Positions 38,370-47,481 of a stretch of 64,000 bases of DNA are shown here, in pieces. Where the stretch lies: assembly GCF_900172255.1 (NCBI RefSeq), contig NZ_FWFU01000002.1:310001-374000 (forward strand), read 5' to 3'. Numbering within the stretch: the stretch's first letter is position 1; each line of letters starts with the position of its first letter. The notes beneath the pieces were generated by a model, which had not been told where the DNA came from, did not search any database, and saw only the letters and a list, made by a program, of their open reading frames with translations. Made by a program: the position numbers and the translations under genes. The stretch comes from Roseovarius halotolerans. GTDB lineage: Bacteria > Pseudomonadota > Alphaproteobacteria > Rhodobacterales > Rhodobacteraceae.

Positions 38370-39085
38370 CCGCTGCGCCGCTTCTGTCCATGCGTGGCCT
38401 ATCCAAGCATTTCGACGGCCTGCAGGCCGTGCGCGATGTCGATCTCGACCTGGCGCCCGGCGAAGTGCGCGCGCTGATAGGCCCCAACGGCGCGGGCAAG
38501 ACGACGCTGGTGGGCATGATCTGCGGGCGCATCGCGCCCTCTGCGGGGCGGGTCACCTTCGATGGCGCCGACATCACCGCCCTGCCCGCACATAAACGCA
38601 TCGGGCTTGGCATGGCCTACACGTTCCAGATCACCTCGGTCTTTCCCGCCCTGCCGGTGCGCGAAAACCTCGCCCTGGCCGCGCGCCGCCGCCTCAAGGG
38701 CGCAGCGGTGCAGGAGGCCGTGCGCCACGCGCTCACCCGTGTCGGCCTTCCTCCAGACAGCGCCGAACAGGCAGCGGGCAATCTCAGCTATGGCCACCAG
38801 CGCCTGCTGGAACTGGCGATGGGGCTGGTGCAGGCCCCGCGCCTGCTGATCCTCGACGAGCCGACACAGGGGCTTTCGGACAGCGAGATCGACGGCTTCA
38901 AGGCGTTGATCGGCGAACTGAAAGGCGCAACCACCATCCTCCTGATCGAACATAACATGAGCGTGGTGATGGACGTGGCCGACCGGGTCACGGTCCTCAA
39001 TGGCGGCGCCGTCCTGGCCGAGGGAACACCTGCCGAGATCCACGAGAACGCCGCCGTTCAGGCCGCCTATCTGGGGACGGGATGA
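38366..39085 (+). CDS. Branched-chain amino acid type ABC ATPase (LivG)
   Basis: A 239-residue ABC ATPase. Walker A is GPNGAGKTT, the signature is NLSYGHQRLLELAMGL, Walker B is LLILDEPTQGL, and the switch His is in IEHNM. It has the long insertion between Walker A and signature typical of LivG. It is translationally coupled to LivM and LivF. Confidence 0.93.
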   Translation: MTAAPLLSMRGLSKHFDGLQAVRDVDLDLAPGEVRALIGPNGAGKTTLVGMICGRIAPSAGRVTFDGADITALPAHKRIGLGMAYTFQITSVFPALPVRENLALAARRRLKGAAVQEAVRHALTRVGLPPDSAEQAAGNLSYGHQRLLELAMGLVQAPRLLILDEPTQGLSDSEIDGFKALIGELKGATTILLIEHNMSVVMDVADRVTVLNGGAVLAEGTPAEIHENAAVQAAYLGTG

Positions 39086-39780
39086 TGCTGGAACTCGATT
39101 CGATCAGCGCGGGCTATGGCAAGGCACAGGTTCTGCGCGACTTCTCCCTCAGCATCCGCGCGGGCGAGATCGTCTGCCTTCTGGGGCGCAACGGCGCGGG
39201 CAAGACCACCTGCATGAAGGCCATCATGGGGCTGTTGCCGCTGATGTCGGGCCGCGTCCTTCTGGACGGACAGGAGGTCAGCGCGCTGCCCGCCCATCAT
39301 GTCCCGCGCGCCGGGATCGGCTATATCCCGCAGGGGCGACGGCTGTTTGCCGGGCTGAGCGTGGCGCAGAACCTGGAAATCGGCCTGCGCGCGCGCGGAT
39401 CGGGGCACGACACGCTCGAAGAGGTGCTGGAGCTGTTCCCCCGCCTGCGCGAACGGATGAACCAGCGCGCCGAGACGCTCTCGGGGGGTGAGCAGCAGAT
39501 GCTCTCGACCGCCCGCGCGCTCTGCCTGCGCCCCAAGGCTCTGCTGCTCGACGAGCCGACCGAAGGGCTGCAACCCTCGATGATCGAGGCGATCCGGCAG
39601 GTCATCGCCAGAATGCGCAGCGCCGGTGTCGCGGTGCTTCTGGTGGAACAGCGCGTCGATGCGGTTCTGTCGCTGGCCGACCGGGTGGCGTTCCTTGAAA
39701 ACGGGCGCGGCGGTGCGGTGATGGACGCCGAGGAACTGCGCGCCGATCATTCCATCGTGGATCGCTATATCGGGGTCTGA
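39082..39780 (+). CDS. Branched-chain amino acid type ABC ATPase (LivF)
   Basis: A 232-residue ABC ATPase. Walker A is GRNGAGKTT, the signature is LSGGEQQM, Walker B is ALLLDEPTEGL, and the switch His position appears as VEQRV (Gln) in place of His. That Gln is normal for LivF. It is the last gene of livHMGF; a second LivF-like gene occurs alone at 54708. Confidence 0.93.
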   Translation: MMLELDSISAGYGKAQVLRDFSLSIRAGEIVCLLGRNGAGKTTCMKAIMGLLPLMSGRVLLDGQEVSALPAHHVPRAGIGYIPQGRRLFAGLSVAQNLEIGLRARGSGHDTLEEVLELFPRLRERMNQRAETLSGGEQQMLSTARALCLRPKALLLDEPTEGLQPSMIEAIRQVIARMRSAGVAVLLVEQRVDAVLSLADRVAFLENGRGGAVMDAEELRADHSIVDRYIGV

Positions 39781-39799
39781 TCCGGGACGCGTGCCAGTG

Positions 39800-40702
39800 T
39801 CATTCGACCGGCGGGCCGACCCTTGGCTGGGGTACGTTGCGCATCCGCCGCCGGTAGCGCAGCACCCAGATGTTGGACACGAACAGCACACCGATCACCA
39901 CCGCACCCCCGGCCAATGCCCAGGGTCCGGGGTCTTCGCCAATGACGGCCCAGACCAGAAGCGGCGCAAGCACCGATTCCAGCAGGATCAACAGCGCCAC
40001 CTCGGCCGACGCGATATAGCGCGGCCCGAGGGTCAGAAGGCAGGTGGACACGGTGATGAACGCGCCATGCCCCACCACAAGATGCCATTGATCGGGCAAC
40101 ACCACGCCCGGATCGGCAAAGGGCCAGACCACCAGCGCCGCACCGATATAGGCCAGCGGAATCGCCGGAATCATCGACGTGGCGCGCACCTTGCGCACCG
40201 CCGTCATGGCCGCCGCGAAACTGGCCGAAACGCAGACCGCCACCAGATCGCCCTGCCATGACGCGCCCTCGGTCTCGCCAGAGCCCCAGGCGATGATCCC
40301 AAGGCCCACGAACACGCCCATCATCGTCAGCACCATGCGGCGGCTGATCGTCTCGCCCAGGAAGATCCGGCTGAAAATGGCGGCGAAAACCGGCATCGAG
40401 GCGATGATGAACACCACGTTGGCCACGCTGGTCCATGTCACCGCCAGCACGAATCCCGGCGCCGTGGCGGCAATCAGGATCGTGTAGATCAGACCCGGCA
40501 TGCCGGTCTTGGCGACCTCTCGGAAACCGCGCAGGCCCATCACGGCCAGCACACCCACAAGGATGAATGACCCCGAGGTCATCCCCCGCCAGAACGTGAC
40601 GGTGGGGGCCGAGGCGTCGATCAGCCGGATGAAAAGTGAATCCGGCACCACGAACAGAACGCCTATGGCGGTAATCAGAAGGCCTTTGACATGATCGTTC
40701 AT
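39800..40702 (-). CDS. EamA/DMT family transporter
   Basis: A 300-residue inner-membrane protein with ten predicted helices arranged as two EamA repeats (VLFVVPDSLFIRLIDASAPT; LLILLESVLAPLLVWAVIGE). The ATG at 40702 gives the usual short N-terminus. DMT members export amino acids or other metabolites; the substrate is unknown. It is convergent with the liv operon. Confidence 0.88.
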   Translation of the reverse strand: MNDHVKGLLITAIGVLFVVPDSLFIRLIDASAPTVTFWRGMTSGSFILVGVLAVMGLRGFREVAKTGMPGLIYTILIAATAPGFVLAVTWTSVANVVFIIASMPVFAAIFSRIFLGETISRRMVLTMMGVFVGLGIIAWGSGETEGASWQGDLVAVCVSASFAAAMTAVRKVRATSMIPAIPLAYIGAALVVWPFADPGVVLPDQWHLVVGHGAFITVSTCLLTLGPRYIASAEVALLILLESVLAPLLVWAVIGEDPGPWALAGGAVVIGVLFVSNIWVLRYRRRMRNVPQPRVGPPVE

Positions 40703-40761
40703 GGTTCGAATCTGTGCGGTTTCCGGCCCCGAAAGTAAACCCCGCGCCGCGACAGCCTGTC

Positions 40762-41322
40762 TCAGCCAGCCGACTGCCATTCAAGGATCGCATCGATCGG
40801 CCAGAGCAGCATCAGCACATTGAGCGCCAGCCCGTCGCGGATCACGATGGCGGTCAGCACCTCGAATCCGATGACCGCCGCCACGCAGACCCAGACCGGC
40901 CAGCGCCGCGCCATCCAGAACCCCAGGAACATCGCCACGATATCCGAGACCGAATTCAGGACGCTGTCGCCGATGTAATCGGAAGAAACGGTCGTGTCCC
41001 GGTAATGCCGGATCACCGCATCGGTATTCTCAAGCAGCTCCCAGCCGCATTCCAGCGCAGTGGCGATCACCAGCCGCCAGCCGATCGCCATGCGCGGCAG
41101 GATCAGCCACAAGGCCCAGTAAAACAGGATGCCATGCAACAGGTGGCTCGGCGTATACCAGTCGGCCAGCTGCATGTTGGCCTCGTCGCTGCCCACCGGC
41201 CCCCAGAAATCGACATATCCGCAGGGGCAGATCGGCGCACGCCCCATGCCAAGCAAAAGGGCGGCAGAGACCAGCACCATCAGGGCCGTGACGATATAGG
41301 GCAGGCGGGTGTCGGTTTTCAT
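40762..41322 (-). CDS. DUF2585/UPF0314 membrane protein
   Basis: A 186-residue protein with four to five hydrophobic helices. It has CPCGYVDFWGPVGSDEANMQ, YTPSHLLHGILFYW and ECGWELLENTDAVIRHYRD, the hallmark of the UPF0314 family. Its function is unknown and it is conserved in Alphaproteobacteria. The ATG at 41322 was chosen over one at 41418 because the hydrophobic segment starts just after it. Confidence 0.88.
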   Translation of the reverse strand: MKTDTRLPYIVTALMVLVSAALLLGMGRAPICPCGYVDFWGPVGSDEANMQLADWYTPSHLLHGILFYWALWLILPRMAIGWRLVIATALECGWELLENTDAVIRHYRDTTVSSDYIGDSVLNSVSDIVAMFLGFWMARRWPVWVCVAAVIGFEVLTAIVIRDGLALNVLMLLWPIDAILEWQSAG

Positions 41323-41442
41323 GCGGGGACAAAAGCACAGCGCACAGCAGCTGTCCATCGCCTGATCGCCCCTTCGCCGACAAGGGTTAACTCCTTGCTT
41401 GCGCGCGGTTATGGTCATGCGCAGTCAACAGGAGGAAGCCCG

Positions 41443-42213
41443 ATGCCCGCCCCCGAAAACCGTTTCAAATCCGCGCTCGCCTCGGGCCGGATGCTCTATG
41501 GGTGCTGGGCGGGTTTCGCCGACGCCTACGCCGCCGAGATCGTCGCCACCGCCGGGTTCGACTGGCTGGTGATTGACGGCGAGCACGCCCCGAACGACCT
41601 GCGCACGATCATGCAGCAGTTGCAGGTGCTCGAAGGCCGCCACAGCGCGCCCGTGGTGCGCCTGCCAATGGGCGAGTCCTGGGCGATCAAGCAGGTGCTC
41701 GATGCGGGCGCGCAGACGCTGCTGATCCCGATGGTCGAAAGCGCCGCGCAGGCCCGTGACCTCGTGCGCGCCACGCGTTACCCGCCCGAAGGCATCCGCG
41801 GCTCGGGCGCGGCACTGGCGCGGGCGTCGCACTTTGCGCAGATCCCGGATTACACCACCACCGCCAACGCGCAGATCTGCCTGCTTGTGCAGGTGGAAAC
41901 CTCGGCCGGGATCGACGCGCTCGACGAAATCCTGGCGGTTGACGGCGTGGATGGCGTGTTCATCGGCCCTTCGGACCTCGGGGCCGACATGGGCTATCCC
42001 GGTGACAGCGGCGCGCGCGCGGTGCAGGACACGATCCGCGACGCGCTGGCGCGCATCGCCGCATCCGACAAAGCGGCCGGGATCCTCGCCACCGACCACG
42101 ACACCGCCCTGACCTATCGCGAATGGGGCGCGCAGTTCCTCGCGGTCGGGGTCGATGTGGTCCTGCTTGCACAGGCCGCGCGCGCCCTCATGGCGCGCTG
42201 GCGCGATGAGTGA
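41443..42213 (+). CDS. HpcH/HpaI-type class II aldolase
   Basis: A 256-residue metal-dependent pyruvate aldolase, like HpaI or GarL. It has DWLVIDGEHAPNDLRTIMQQ, VRLPMGESWAIKQVLDAGAQ, and VFIGPSDLGADMGYPG with the metal ligands. AGGAGGAAG precedes the ATG at 41443. It overlaps the glucokinase gene by 8 bases, which suggests a sugar- or keto-acid-related unit. The natural substrate is not determined. Confidence 0.88.
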   Translation: MPAPENRFKSALASGRMLYGCWAGFADAYAAEIVATAGFDWLVIDGEHAPNDLRTIMQQLQVLEGRHSAPVVRLPMGESWAIKQVLDAGAQTLLIPMVESAAQARDLVRATRYPPEGIRGSGAALARASHFAQIPDYTTTANAQICLLVQVETSAGIDALDEILAVDGVDGVFIGPSDLGADMGYPGDSGARAVQDTIRDALARIAASDKAAGILATDHDTALTYREWGAQFLAVGVDVVLLAQAARALMARWRDE

Positions 42214-43156
42214 ACGTCACCTGCTGGCCGATGTCGGCGGCACCAATACCCGTGTCGGCCTCGCCGACGCGCGCGGTCTGCTGCCCGACACCGTGCGCAT
42301 CTATGAAAACGCCGGCTTCGACGGGCTCGCGCCACTGCTTGCGGCCTATCTGTGCGAAACGGAACCCGGCCCCATCGACGCGCTCTGCGCCGGGGTGGCG
42401 GGGCCGGTGCGCGACGGTGACGCGCAGCTGACCAACCACGACTGGTTCATCGCCGCCGCCGATCTCGCCGCCGCCACCGGCGCGGCGCGGGTCCGTCTCA
42501 TCAACGACCTTCAGGCGCAGGGCTACGCGCTTGACGATGTGCCGCCCGCTGCACGCGTGCCGCTCTTTGACGACGCGCCGCCGCCCCCCGACGCCACCCG
42601 CCTCGTGCTCGGCCTCGGGACGGGCTGCAATGTCGCCGTGGTCCACCAGAGCGGCGGTCGGCTCTTCGTGCCACCCGCCGAATCCGGCCACTCGGCGCTT
42701 CCACATATGGCGGACGCGCAGGCCAGCGCCCTGATCCGCCACCTTGCCGAAACCCACCCCCATTGCCCGGTCGAGGCGGCGCTGTCGGGGCCGGGACTCA
42801 TGCGCATTCACCGCTGGCTCGGGGGTGCCGCGCTCAGCTCGGCGCAGATCGTGACCGCGCATGAGCAGCGCACCGATCCGCGCGCCACGCAGGCGCTCAC
42901 GCTGTTCGCCACGATCCTCGGGGCGGTCGCGGGCAATCTCTGCCTGCATCACCTGCCGATGGGCGGGCTCTACCTGATCGGCGGCACCGCGCGCGCCATC
43001 GCGCCCCATCTTCGCGACCTCGGATTCGCGGCGCCGTTCACCGCGCGCGGCCCCTATAGCGCGATCATGCGGGACATCCCCGTCACCCTGATCGCGGACG
43101 ACACCATCGCGCTGGCAGGCTGCGCGCGCCACCTGCGCCAAACGGCACACGCATAG
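42206..43156 (+). CDS. glk: Glucokinase (ROK-independent Glk type)
   Basis: ATP-dependent kinase that converts glucose to glucose-6-phosphate. The 316 residues show LADVGGTNTRVGLADARG, RLINDLQAQGYAL, LGLGTGCNVAVVH and ESGHSALP, the Glk type. It starts inside the 3' end of the aldolase gene, so the two are likely co-translated. parE follows 79 bases later. Confidence 0.9.
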   Translation: MSERHLLADVGGTNTRVGLADARGLLPDTVRIYENAGFDGLAPLLAAYLCETEPGPIDALCAGVAGPVRDGDAQLTNHDWFIAAADLAAATGAARVRLINDLQAQGYALDDVPPAARVPLFDDAPPPPDATRLVLGLGTGCNVAVVHQSGGRLFVPPAESGHSALPHMADAQASALIRHLAETHPHCPVEAALSGPGLMRIHRWLGGAALSSAQIVTAHEQRTDPRATQALTLFATILGAVAGNLCLHHLPMGGLYLIGGTARAIAPHLRDLGFAAPFTARGPYSAIMRDIPVTLIADDTIALAGCARHLRQTAHA

Positions 43157-43235
43157 GCGGGCGCACAGCCCCTTCCCCCGCCCTCCGCGCTCTGCCATAA
43201 TGCACGCCAACCCATAAAACCAAGAGCAGCACCGC

Positions 43236-45194
43236 ATGGCCGACGATCTTCTTTCAGCGACCGAACATTCGGATTACGACGCCTCCTCCATCGAGGTGCT
43301 CGAAGGGCTCGAACCCGTCCGCAAACGCCCCGGCATGTATATCGGCGGCACCGACGAACGCGCCCTGCACCACCTTGTCGCCGAGATCCTCGACAACTCG
43401 ATGGACGAGGCCGTCGCGGGCCACGCCAACCGGATCGAAGTGGAACTGCACGCGGATTATTCGCTGACCGTGCGCGACAACGGGCGCGGCATTCCCATCG
43501 ACCCGCACCCGAAATTCCCCGGCAAATCCGCGCTCGAGGTGATCCTCTGCACGCTCCATTCGGGCGGCAAGTTCAGCGGCAAGGCCTATCAGACATCGGG
43601 CGGCCTGCACGGGGTCGGCGCCTCGGTCGTCAACGCGCTCTCGGATTCGATGGTCGTGCAGGTCGCGCGCAACAAGGAGCTTTACGAGCAACGCTTCTCG
43701 CGCGGCACGCCGCTTGGCCCGGTCGAAAAGGTCGGCCAGGCCCCCAACCGGCGCGGCACCACCATCACCTTCCATGCCGACGAGGAAATCTTCGGCTCGC
43801 ACCGCTTCAAACCCTCGCGGATGTTCAAATCCATCCGCTCCAAGGCCTACCTGTTCAGCGGCGTCGAGATCCGCTGGAAATCGGCGATCGAGGATGGCGA
43901 CACCCCGCTCGAGGCCACCTTCCACTTTCCCGGCGGGCTGTCGGATTTCCTCAAGGAAACGCTCAACGGCGCCTCGACCTATGCCGAGAAACCCTTTGCC
44001 GGCACGGTCGAGTTCCAGGAACGCTTCGGCACCCCCGGCAAGGTGGAATGGGCGATCAACTGGACGCCCGCGCGCGACGGCTTCCTGCAAAGCTACTGCA
44101 ACACCGTGCCCACCCCCGAAGGCGGCACCCATGTGGCCGGGTTCTGGGCCGCGATCGTCAAGGGCATCAAGGCCTACGGCGAACTCGTGAACAACAAGAA
44201 GGCCGCCAACATCACCCGCGACGACCTGATGACAGGCGGCTGCGCGCTGGTCTCCTGCTTCATCCGCGAACCCGAATTCGTCGGCCAGACCAAGGACCGG
44301 CTCGCCACCACCGAAGCCCAGAGGCTGGTGGAAAACGCCGTGCGCGACCATTTCGACAACTGGCTGGCCGCCGATACGAAATCGGCGGGCGCGATCCTCG
44401 ATTTCCTCGTGCTGCGGGCCGAAGAACGCCTGCGCCGCCGCCAGGAAAAGGAAACCCAGCGCAAGACCGCGACCAAGAAACTGCGCCTGCCCGGCAAGCT
44501 GGTGGATTGCTCATCCAATGTGCGCGACGGCACCGAGCTGTTCATCGTCGAGGGCGACAGCGCCGGCGGTTCGGCCAAGATGGGCCGCGACCGCAAAACC
44601 CAGGCGCTTTTGCCCCTGCGCGGCAAGATCCTCAACGTGCTGGGGGCCGCCAGCTCGAAACTGGGCTCCAACCAGGAGATCAACGACCTTACCCAGGCGC
44701 TTGGCGTGGGGCTGGGCACGCGCTTCAATATCGACGATCTGCGCTATGACAAGATCATCATCATGACCGACGCCGATGTGGACGGCGCGCATATTGCCTC
44801 GCTTCTGATGACCTTCTTCTTCACCCAGATGCGCCCGATGATCGACGCGGGCCACCTCTACCTGGCCTGCCCGCCGCTCTACCGGCTGACGCAGGGCGCG
44901 AAGCGGGTCTATTGCATCGACCAGGCCGAGCGCGACGCCTGGATGGAAAAGGGCCTTGGCGGCAAGGGCAAGATCGACGTGTCCCGCTTCAAGGGTCTTG
45001 GTGAAATGGACGCCAAGGACCTGAAAGAGACCACGATGGACCCCAAAACCCGCAAGCTCATCCGCGTCACCATCGACGAGGACGAACCCGGCGAAACCGG
45101 CGACCTGGTCGAGCGGTTGATGGGCAAGAAACCCGAACTGCGCTTCCAGTATATTTCGGAGAACGCACGCTTCGTGGAGGAGTTGGATGTTTGA
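43236..45194 (+). CDS. parE: DNA topoisomerase IV subunit B
   Basis: ATPase subunit that decatenates chromosomes with ParC. The 652 residues show the GHKL ATP site (EILDNSMDEAVAGHA, RDNGRGIPID), GGLHGVGASVVNALS, TOPRIM residues in EGDSAGGSAK and DADVDGAHI, and FKGLGEMDAKDL. Size and the absence of a GyrB insertion point to ParE. The AT-rich DUF5343/HEPN cassette begins 67 bases after its stop. Confidence 0.95.
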   Translation: MADDLLSATEHSDYDASSIEVLEGLEPVRKRPGMYIGGTDERALHHLVAEILDNSMDEAVAGHANRIEVELHADYSLTVRDNGRGIPIDPHPKFPGKSALEVILCTLHSGGKFSGKAYQTSGGLHGVGASVVNALSDSMVVQVARNKELYEQRFSRGTPLGPVEKVGQAPNRRGTTITFHADEEIFGSHRFKPSRMFKSIRSKAYLFSGVEIRWKSAIEDGDTPLEATFHFPGGLSDFLKETLNGASTYAEKPFAGTVEFQERFGTPGKVEWAINWTPARDGFLQSYCNTVPTPEGGTHVAGFWAAIVKGIKAYGELVNNKKAANITRDDLMTGGCALVSCFIREPEFVGQTKDRLATTEAQRLVENAVRDHFDNWLAADTKSAGAILDFLVLRAEERLRRRQEKETQRKTATKKLRLPGKLVDCSSNVRDGTELFIVEGDSAGGSAKMGRDRKTQALLPLRGKILNVLGAASSKLGSNQEINDLTQALGVGLGTRFNIDDLRYDKIIIMTDADVDGAHIASLLMTFFFTQMRPMIDAGHLYLACPPLYRLTQGAKRVYCIDQAERDAWMEKGLGGKGKIDVSRFKGLGEMDAKDLKETTMDPKTRKLIRVTIDEDEPGETGDLVERLMGKKPELRFQYISENARFVEELDV

Positions 45195-45261
45195 GTTGCA
45201 AGCAAAGGTTGCGGTCAAATGATCTCAATGCCAGTATCCTCTGAAAAACGGAAGGATAGAT

Positions 45262-45876
45262 ATGGCACTCGCTAGCAATTATTATCAAAATCTAGGGCGT
45301 CTTGCAGACTTCTTCCAACAAATCAAAGACGCTCAGGCACCCGACCAGCTTACGCAAAAGCTGCTTAAGGATTGGGGGTTTACTTCGTCGAATGACAGAG
45401 CGCTCATACCTCTCTTAAAAACCCTTGGGTTCTTAACCAGTGACGGCAGTCCGACCGAGAGATATCAGAACTTCCGGAATCAGTCACAGTCAGCAAAGGT
45501 CCTTGGAGAAGCAATTAGGGAAGCATACAAAGACATTTTCCTGATCAAACAAAACCCAACCGCTTCTGATAGAGAGGCTATTCAAGGCAAGTTCAAGAGT
45601 TATCATAATGTGAGCGACTTGGTCGCCAACCATATGACAAGAACGTTTCTCGCGCTTTTGGACCTTGCTGATATCTCGACTCCACCTTCATCATCTAACT
45701 TCGGCGAAGTGAAAGAAGCATCTGCTGAGATAGCCCCGGAACCGCTACAAGGAAACTCGAAAATCTCAGGGCTTTCCGGTCTCCACTATAACATTCAGAT
45801 TCACCTACCAGCAACGAAGGACGTCGAGGTTTACAATGCCATCTTCAAGTCGCTCAAGGAGCATCTAGTTGACTGA
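45262..45876 (+). CDS. DUF5343 protein
   Basis: A 204-residue soluble protein. Residues about 8-140 match the DUF5343 layout (YYQNLGRLADFFQQIKDAQA, WGFTSSNDRALIPLLKTLGF, SPTERYQNFRNQSQSAKVLG), a probable winged-helix region. A linker and a C-terminal module (LHYNIQIHLPATKDVEVYNA) follow. Codon use is clearly AT-richer than in parE. The last 8 bases overlap the start of a HEPN-domain gene. Partner or antitoxin function is inferred from that overlap. Confidence 0.8.
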   Translation: MALASNYYQNLGRLADFFQQIKDAQAPDQLTQKLLKDWGFTSSNDRALIPLLKTLGFLTSDGSPTERYQNFRNQSQSAKVLGEAIREAYKDIFLIKQNPTASDREAIQGKFKSYHNVSDLVANHMTRTFLALLDLADISTPPSSSNFGEVKEASAEIAPEPLQGNSKISGLSGLHYNIQIHLPATKDVEVYNAIFKSLKEHLVD

Positions 45877-46456
45877 AACCGGCAAGGACATTCGCGATTT
45901 CCTTTTTCGAGGCCTATTATTCGAATCCGAAGCGGACGTTTTTCAAAAAGCAGGAATTGATGTCGGCGCAAGATCGACCTTGAATGCGGAGCGGCTAACA
46001 GCGGAGGCGCTATCGCCGTTCTCGATAAGTCGTCGTAACAACGCCATGGAGATGGCTCGCTTGTACGCAGTTCTTTTTTGCTTTGAGAACGAAATACGCG
46101 ACTTCATTCGAGAAAGGCTGGAGGAAACCGACGGACCTGATTGGTTCGAAAAACTACCACAGAAAATTCAAACCCAAGCAACAAAACGCCAGGAAACCGC
46201 ACTGAAGGATACATGGCTGGAAGGGTCAAAAACTGATGTTCTAGGTTATGTAGACTTTGCTCATCTGGCACAGATAATTATCGCGAAGTGGGATCACTTT
46301 CGCGATGTGCTGCCTTCACAACATTGGATCCAGCAAAGAATGGATGAGATTGAGAAGGCCCGTAACTTCATTGCTCACAACAGGATGTTATTGCCTTCTG
46401 AGTTTCAACGCCTTTACATGTATGTGGCTGATTGGAACCGAGTGATTGGGCTGTGA
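45869..46456 (+). CDS. Swt1-family HEPN domain protein
   Basis: A 195-residue HEPN-fold protein, a family of minimal RNases used in toxins and defence. The RNase motif is intact: Arg165-Asn166-...-His170 in ARNFIAHNRM (Rx4H). The helical stretch MEMARLYAVLFCFENEIRDF resembles Swt1-type HEPN. TTG at 45869 is the likely start, overlapping the DUF5343 stop by 8 bases. Codon use is AT-rich. RNase activity and toxicity are inferred, not shown. Confidence 0.8.
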   Translation: MTETGKDIRDFLFRGLLFESEADVFQKAGIDVGARSTLNAERLTAEALSPFSISRRNNAMEMARLYAVLFCFENEIRDFIRERLEETDGPDWFEKLPQKIQTQATKRQETALKDTWLEGSKTDVLGYVDFAHLAQIIIAKWDHFRDVLPSQHWIQQRMDEIEKARNFIAHNRMLLPSEFQRLYMYVADWNRVIGL

Positions 46457-46796
46457 GAAAGACTCCGGCAATTACTCAGACGGTTATCAGTTGGGATTCA
46501 CTCTCACCGGAGCGGAATTAAGACACATAGCGCCGCTGAGCAATCACCAGACCACCCATCCGGCACCACGCCCCCGCCCCCTTTCCGTACAAAACCCGCC
46601 CCCAATCCGTACGCACACCCACCGTGCGCCCCGTTAATCCGCCCCCTTCCCGCATCGAACACCGACGCGATACCGACGGGATACCGCCGCAATACCGAAG
46701 GGGGTTTTTCGTTGTTAACCAACGCTTTGCCGCCGATTCGGGGCGGCGGCCGGGTTTTCGCTGTGCGGGTCGTTCATCTCTTGGTAACGTCTGGCC
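46457..46796. other. Gene-free stretch with iterated motifs
   Basis: The 340 bases downstream of the HEPN gene hold no supported gene. I see a degenerate GTACAAA element (46587-46612) and three ATACCG copies at exactly 11-base spacing (46670, 46681, 46692). A GTTGTTAAC-CAAC near-palindrome lies at about 46710. Confidence 0.6.
46587..46612. repeat. Degenerate GTACAAA element
   Basis: GTACAAAAC and CCGTAC flank a C-rich middle. It resembles the cleaner palindromes at 14785 and 54620 and lies just beyond the HEPN cassette. Confidence 0.35.
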
Positions 46797-47474
46797 ATGC
46801 GCTGGCTCTGGCTTCTCGTTCCGCTCTTCCTTCTGTCCTGCGGTCGTCCCCTGACGCCGAGCGAGGCGGCCTTCGCCACGCGGATGCATGGCGAGAGCCT
46901 CGATACCAGCCGCATCCGCATCGTCGACGGCGCCCTGATCGGCAAGATCAGCTATCCGCGCCCCACCCGGCCCCGCCTCACCTGCCGCGAGCGTATCGTC
47001 CCCGAGATCACGACACCCACCGTCACTGTGGCCCCCGCGGCAGTGGTGGTGCATAACCGGGTTTTCTTCTCAAACGATTGGTATGAAACGAATTTCATGC
47101 CCCGCTACCCGCAGTTCATGAGCCTTGTTCATGCGATGGTTTTCGCCCATGAGATGACCCATGTCTGGCAATGGCAGAACCGCAAGGCCACCGGTTACTC
47201 GCCCCTGCGTGCCATGCGCGAACACCGGCTGAGCGACGACCCCTACCTCTTTGACATCGCCACGAAGGCCGAGTTTCTGGATTACGGGTATGAGCAGCAG
47301 GCCAGCATCGTCGAGGAATATGTCTGCTGCCAGACGCTCGATCCCGAGGCCCCGCGCACCGCGCGGCTGCGCGCACTTCTGGAAGGGGCCTTCCCGACCG
47401 CCGACCTGCCCGCGCCCGATAACGTGCTGATCCCATGGAAAGACGCGCAGATCAAGGGGATCTGCCGCCTCTAA
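46797..47474 (+). CDS. Putative lipoprotein with HExxH metallopeptidase-like motif
   Basis: A 225-residue protein with a lipoprotein signal (MRWLWLLVPLFLLSC, lipidated Cys15), so probably anchored in the outer or inner membrane. The zinc-peptidase-like motif is His118-Glu119-Met-Thr-His122 in FAHEMTHVWQWQN. A following Glu-rich region (QASIVEEYVCC) could supply a third ligand. The family is not recognised. It is convergent with the cytochrome c gene. Confidence 0.75.
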   Translation: MRWLWLLVPLFLLSCGRPLTPSEAAFATRMHGESLDTSRIRIVDGALIGKISYPRPTRPRLTCRERIVPEITTPTVTVAPAAVVVHNRVFFSNDWYETNFMPRYPQFMSLVHAMVFAHEMTHVWQWQNRKATGYSPLRAMREHRLSDDPYLFDIATKAEFLDYGYEQQASIVEEYVCCQTLDPEAPRTARLRALLEGAFPTADLPAPDNVLIPWKDAQIKGICRL

Positions 47475-47481
47475 GGTGTTG

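Noticed and set aside
45195..46500. Integrative element or prophage
   Set aside because: No integrase, tRNA target, or matching end repeats were found around the AT-rich HEPN cassette.
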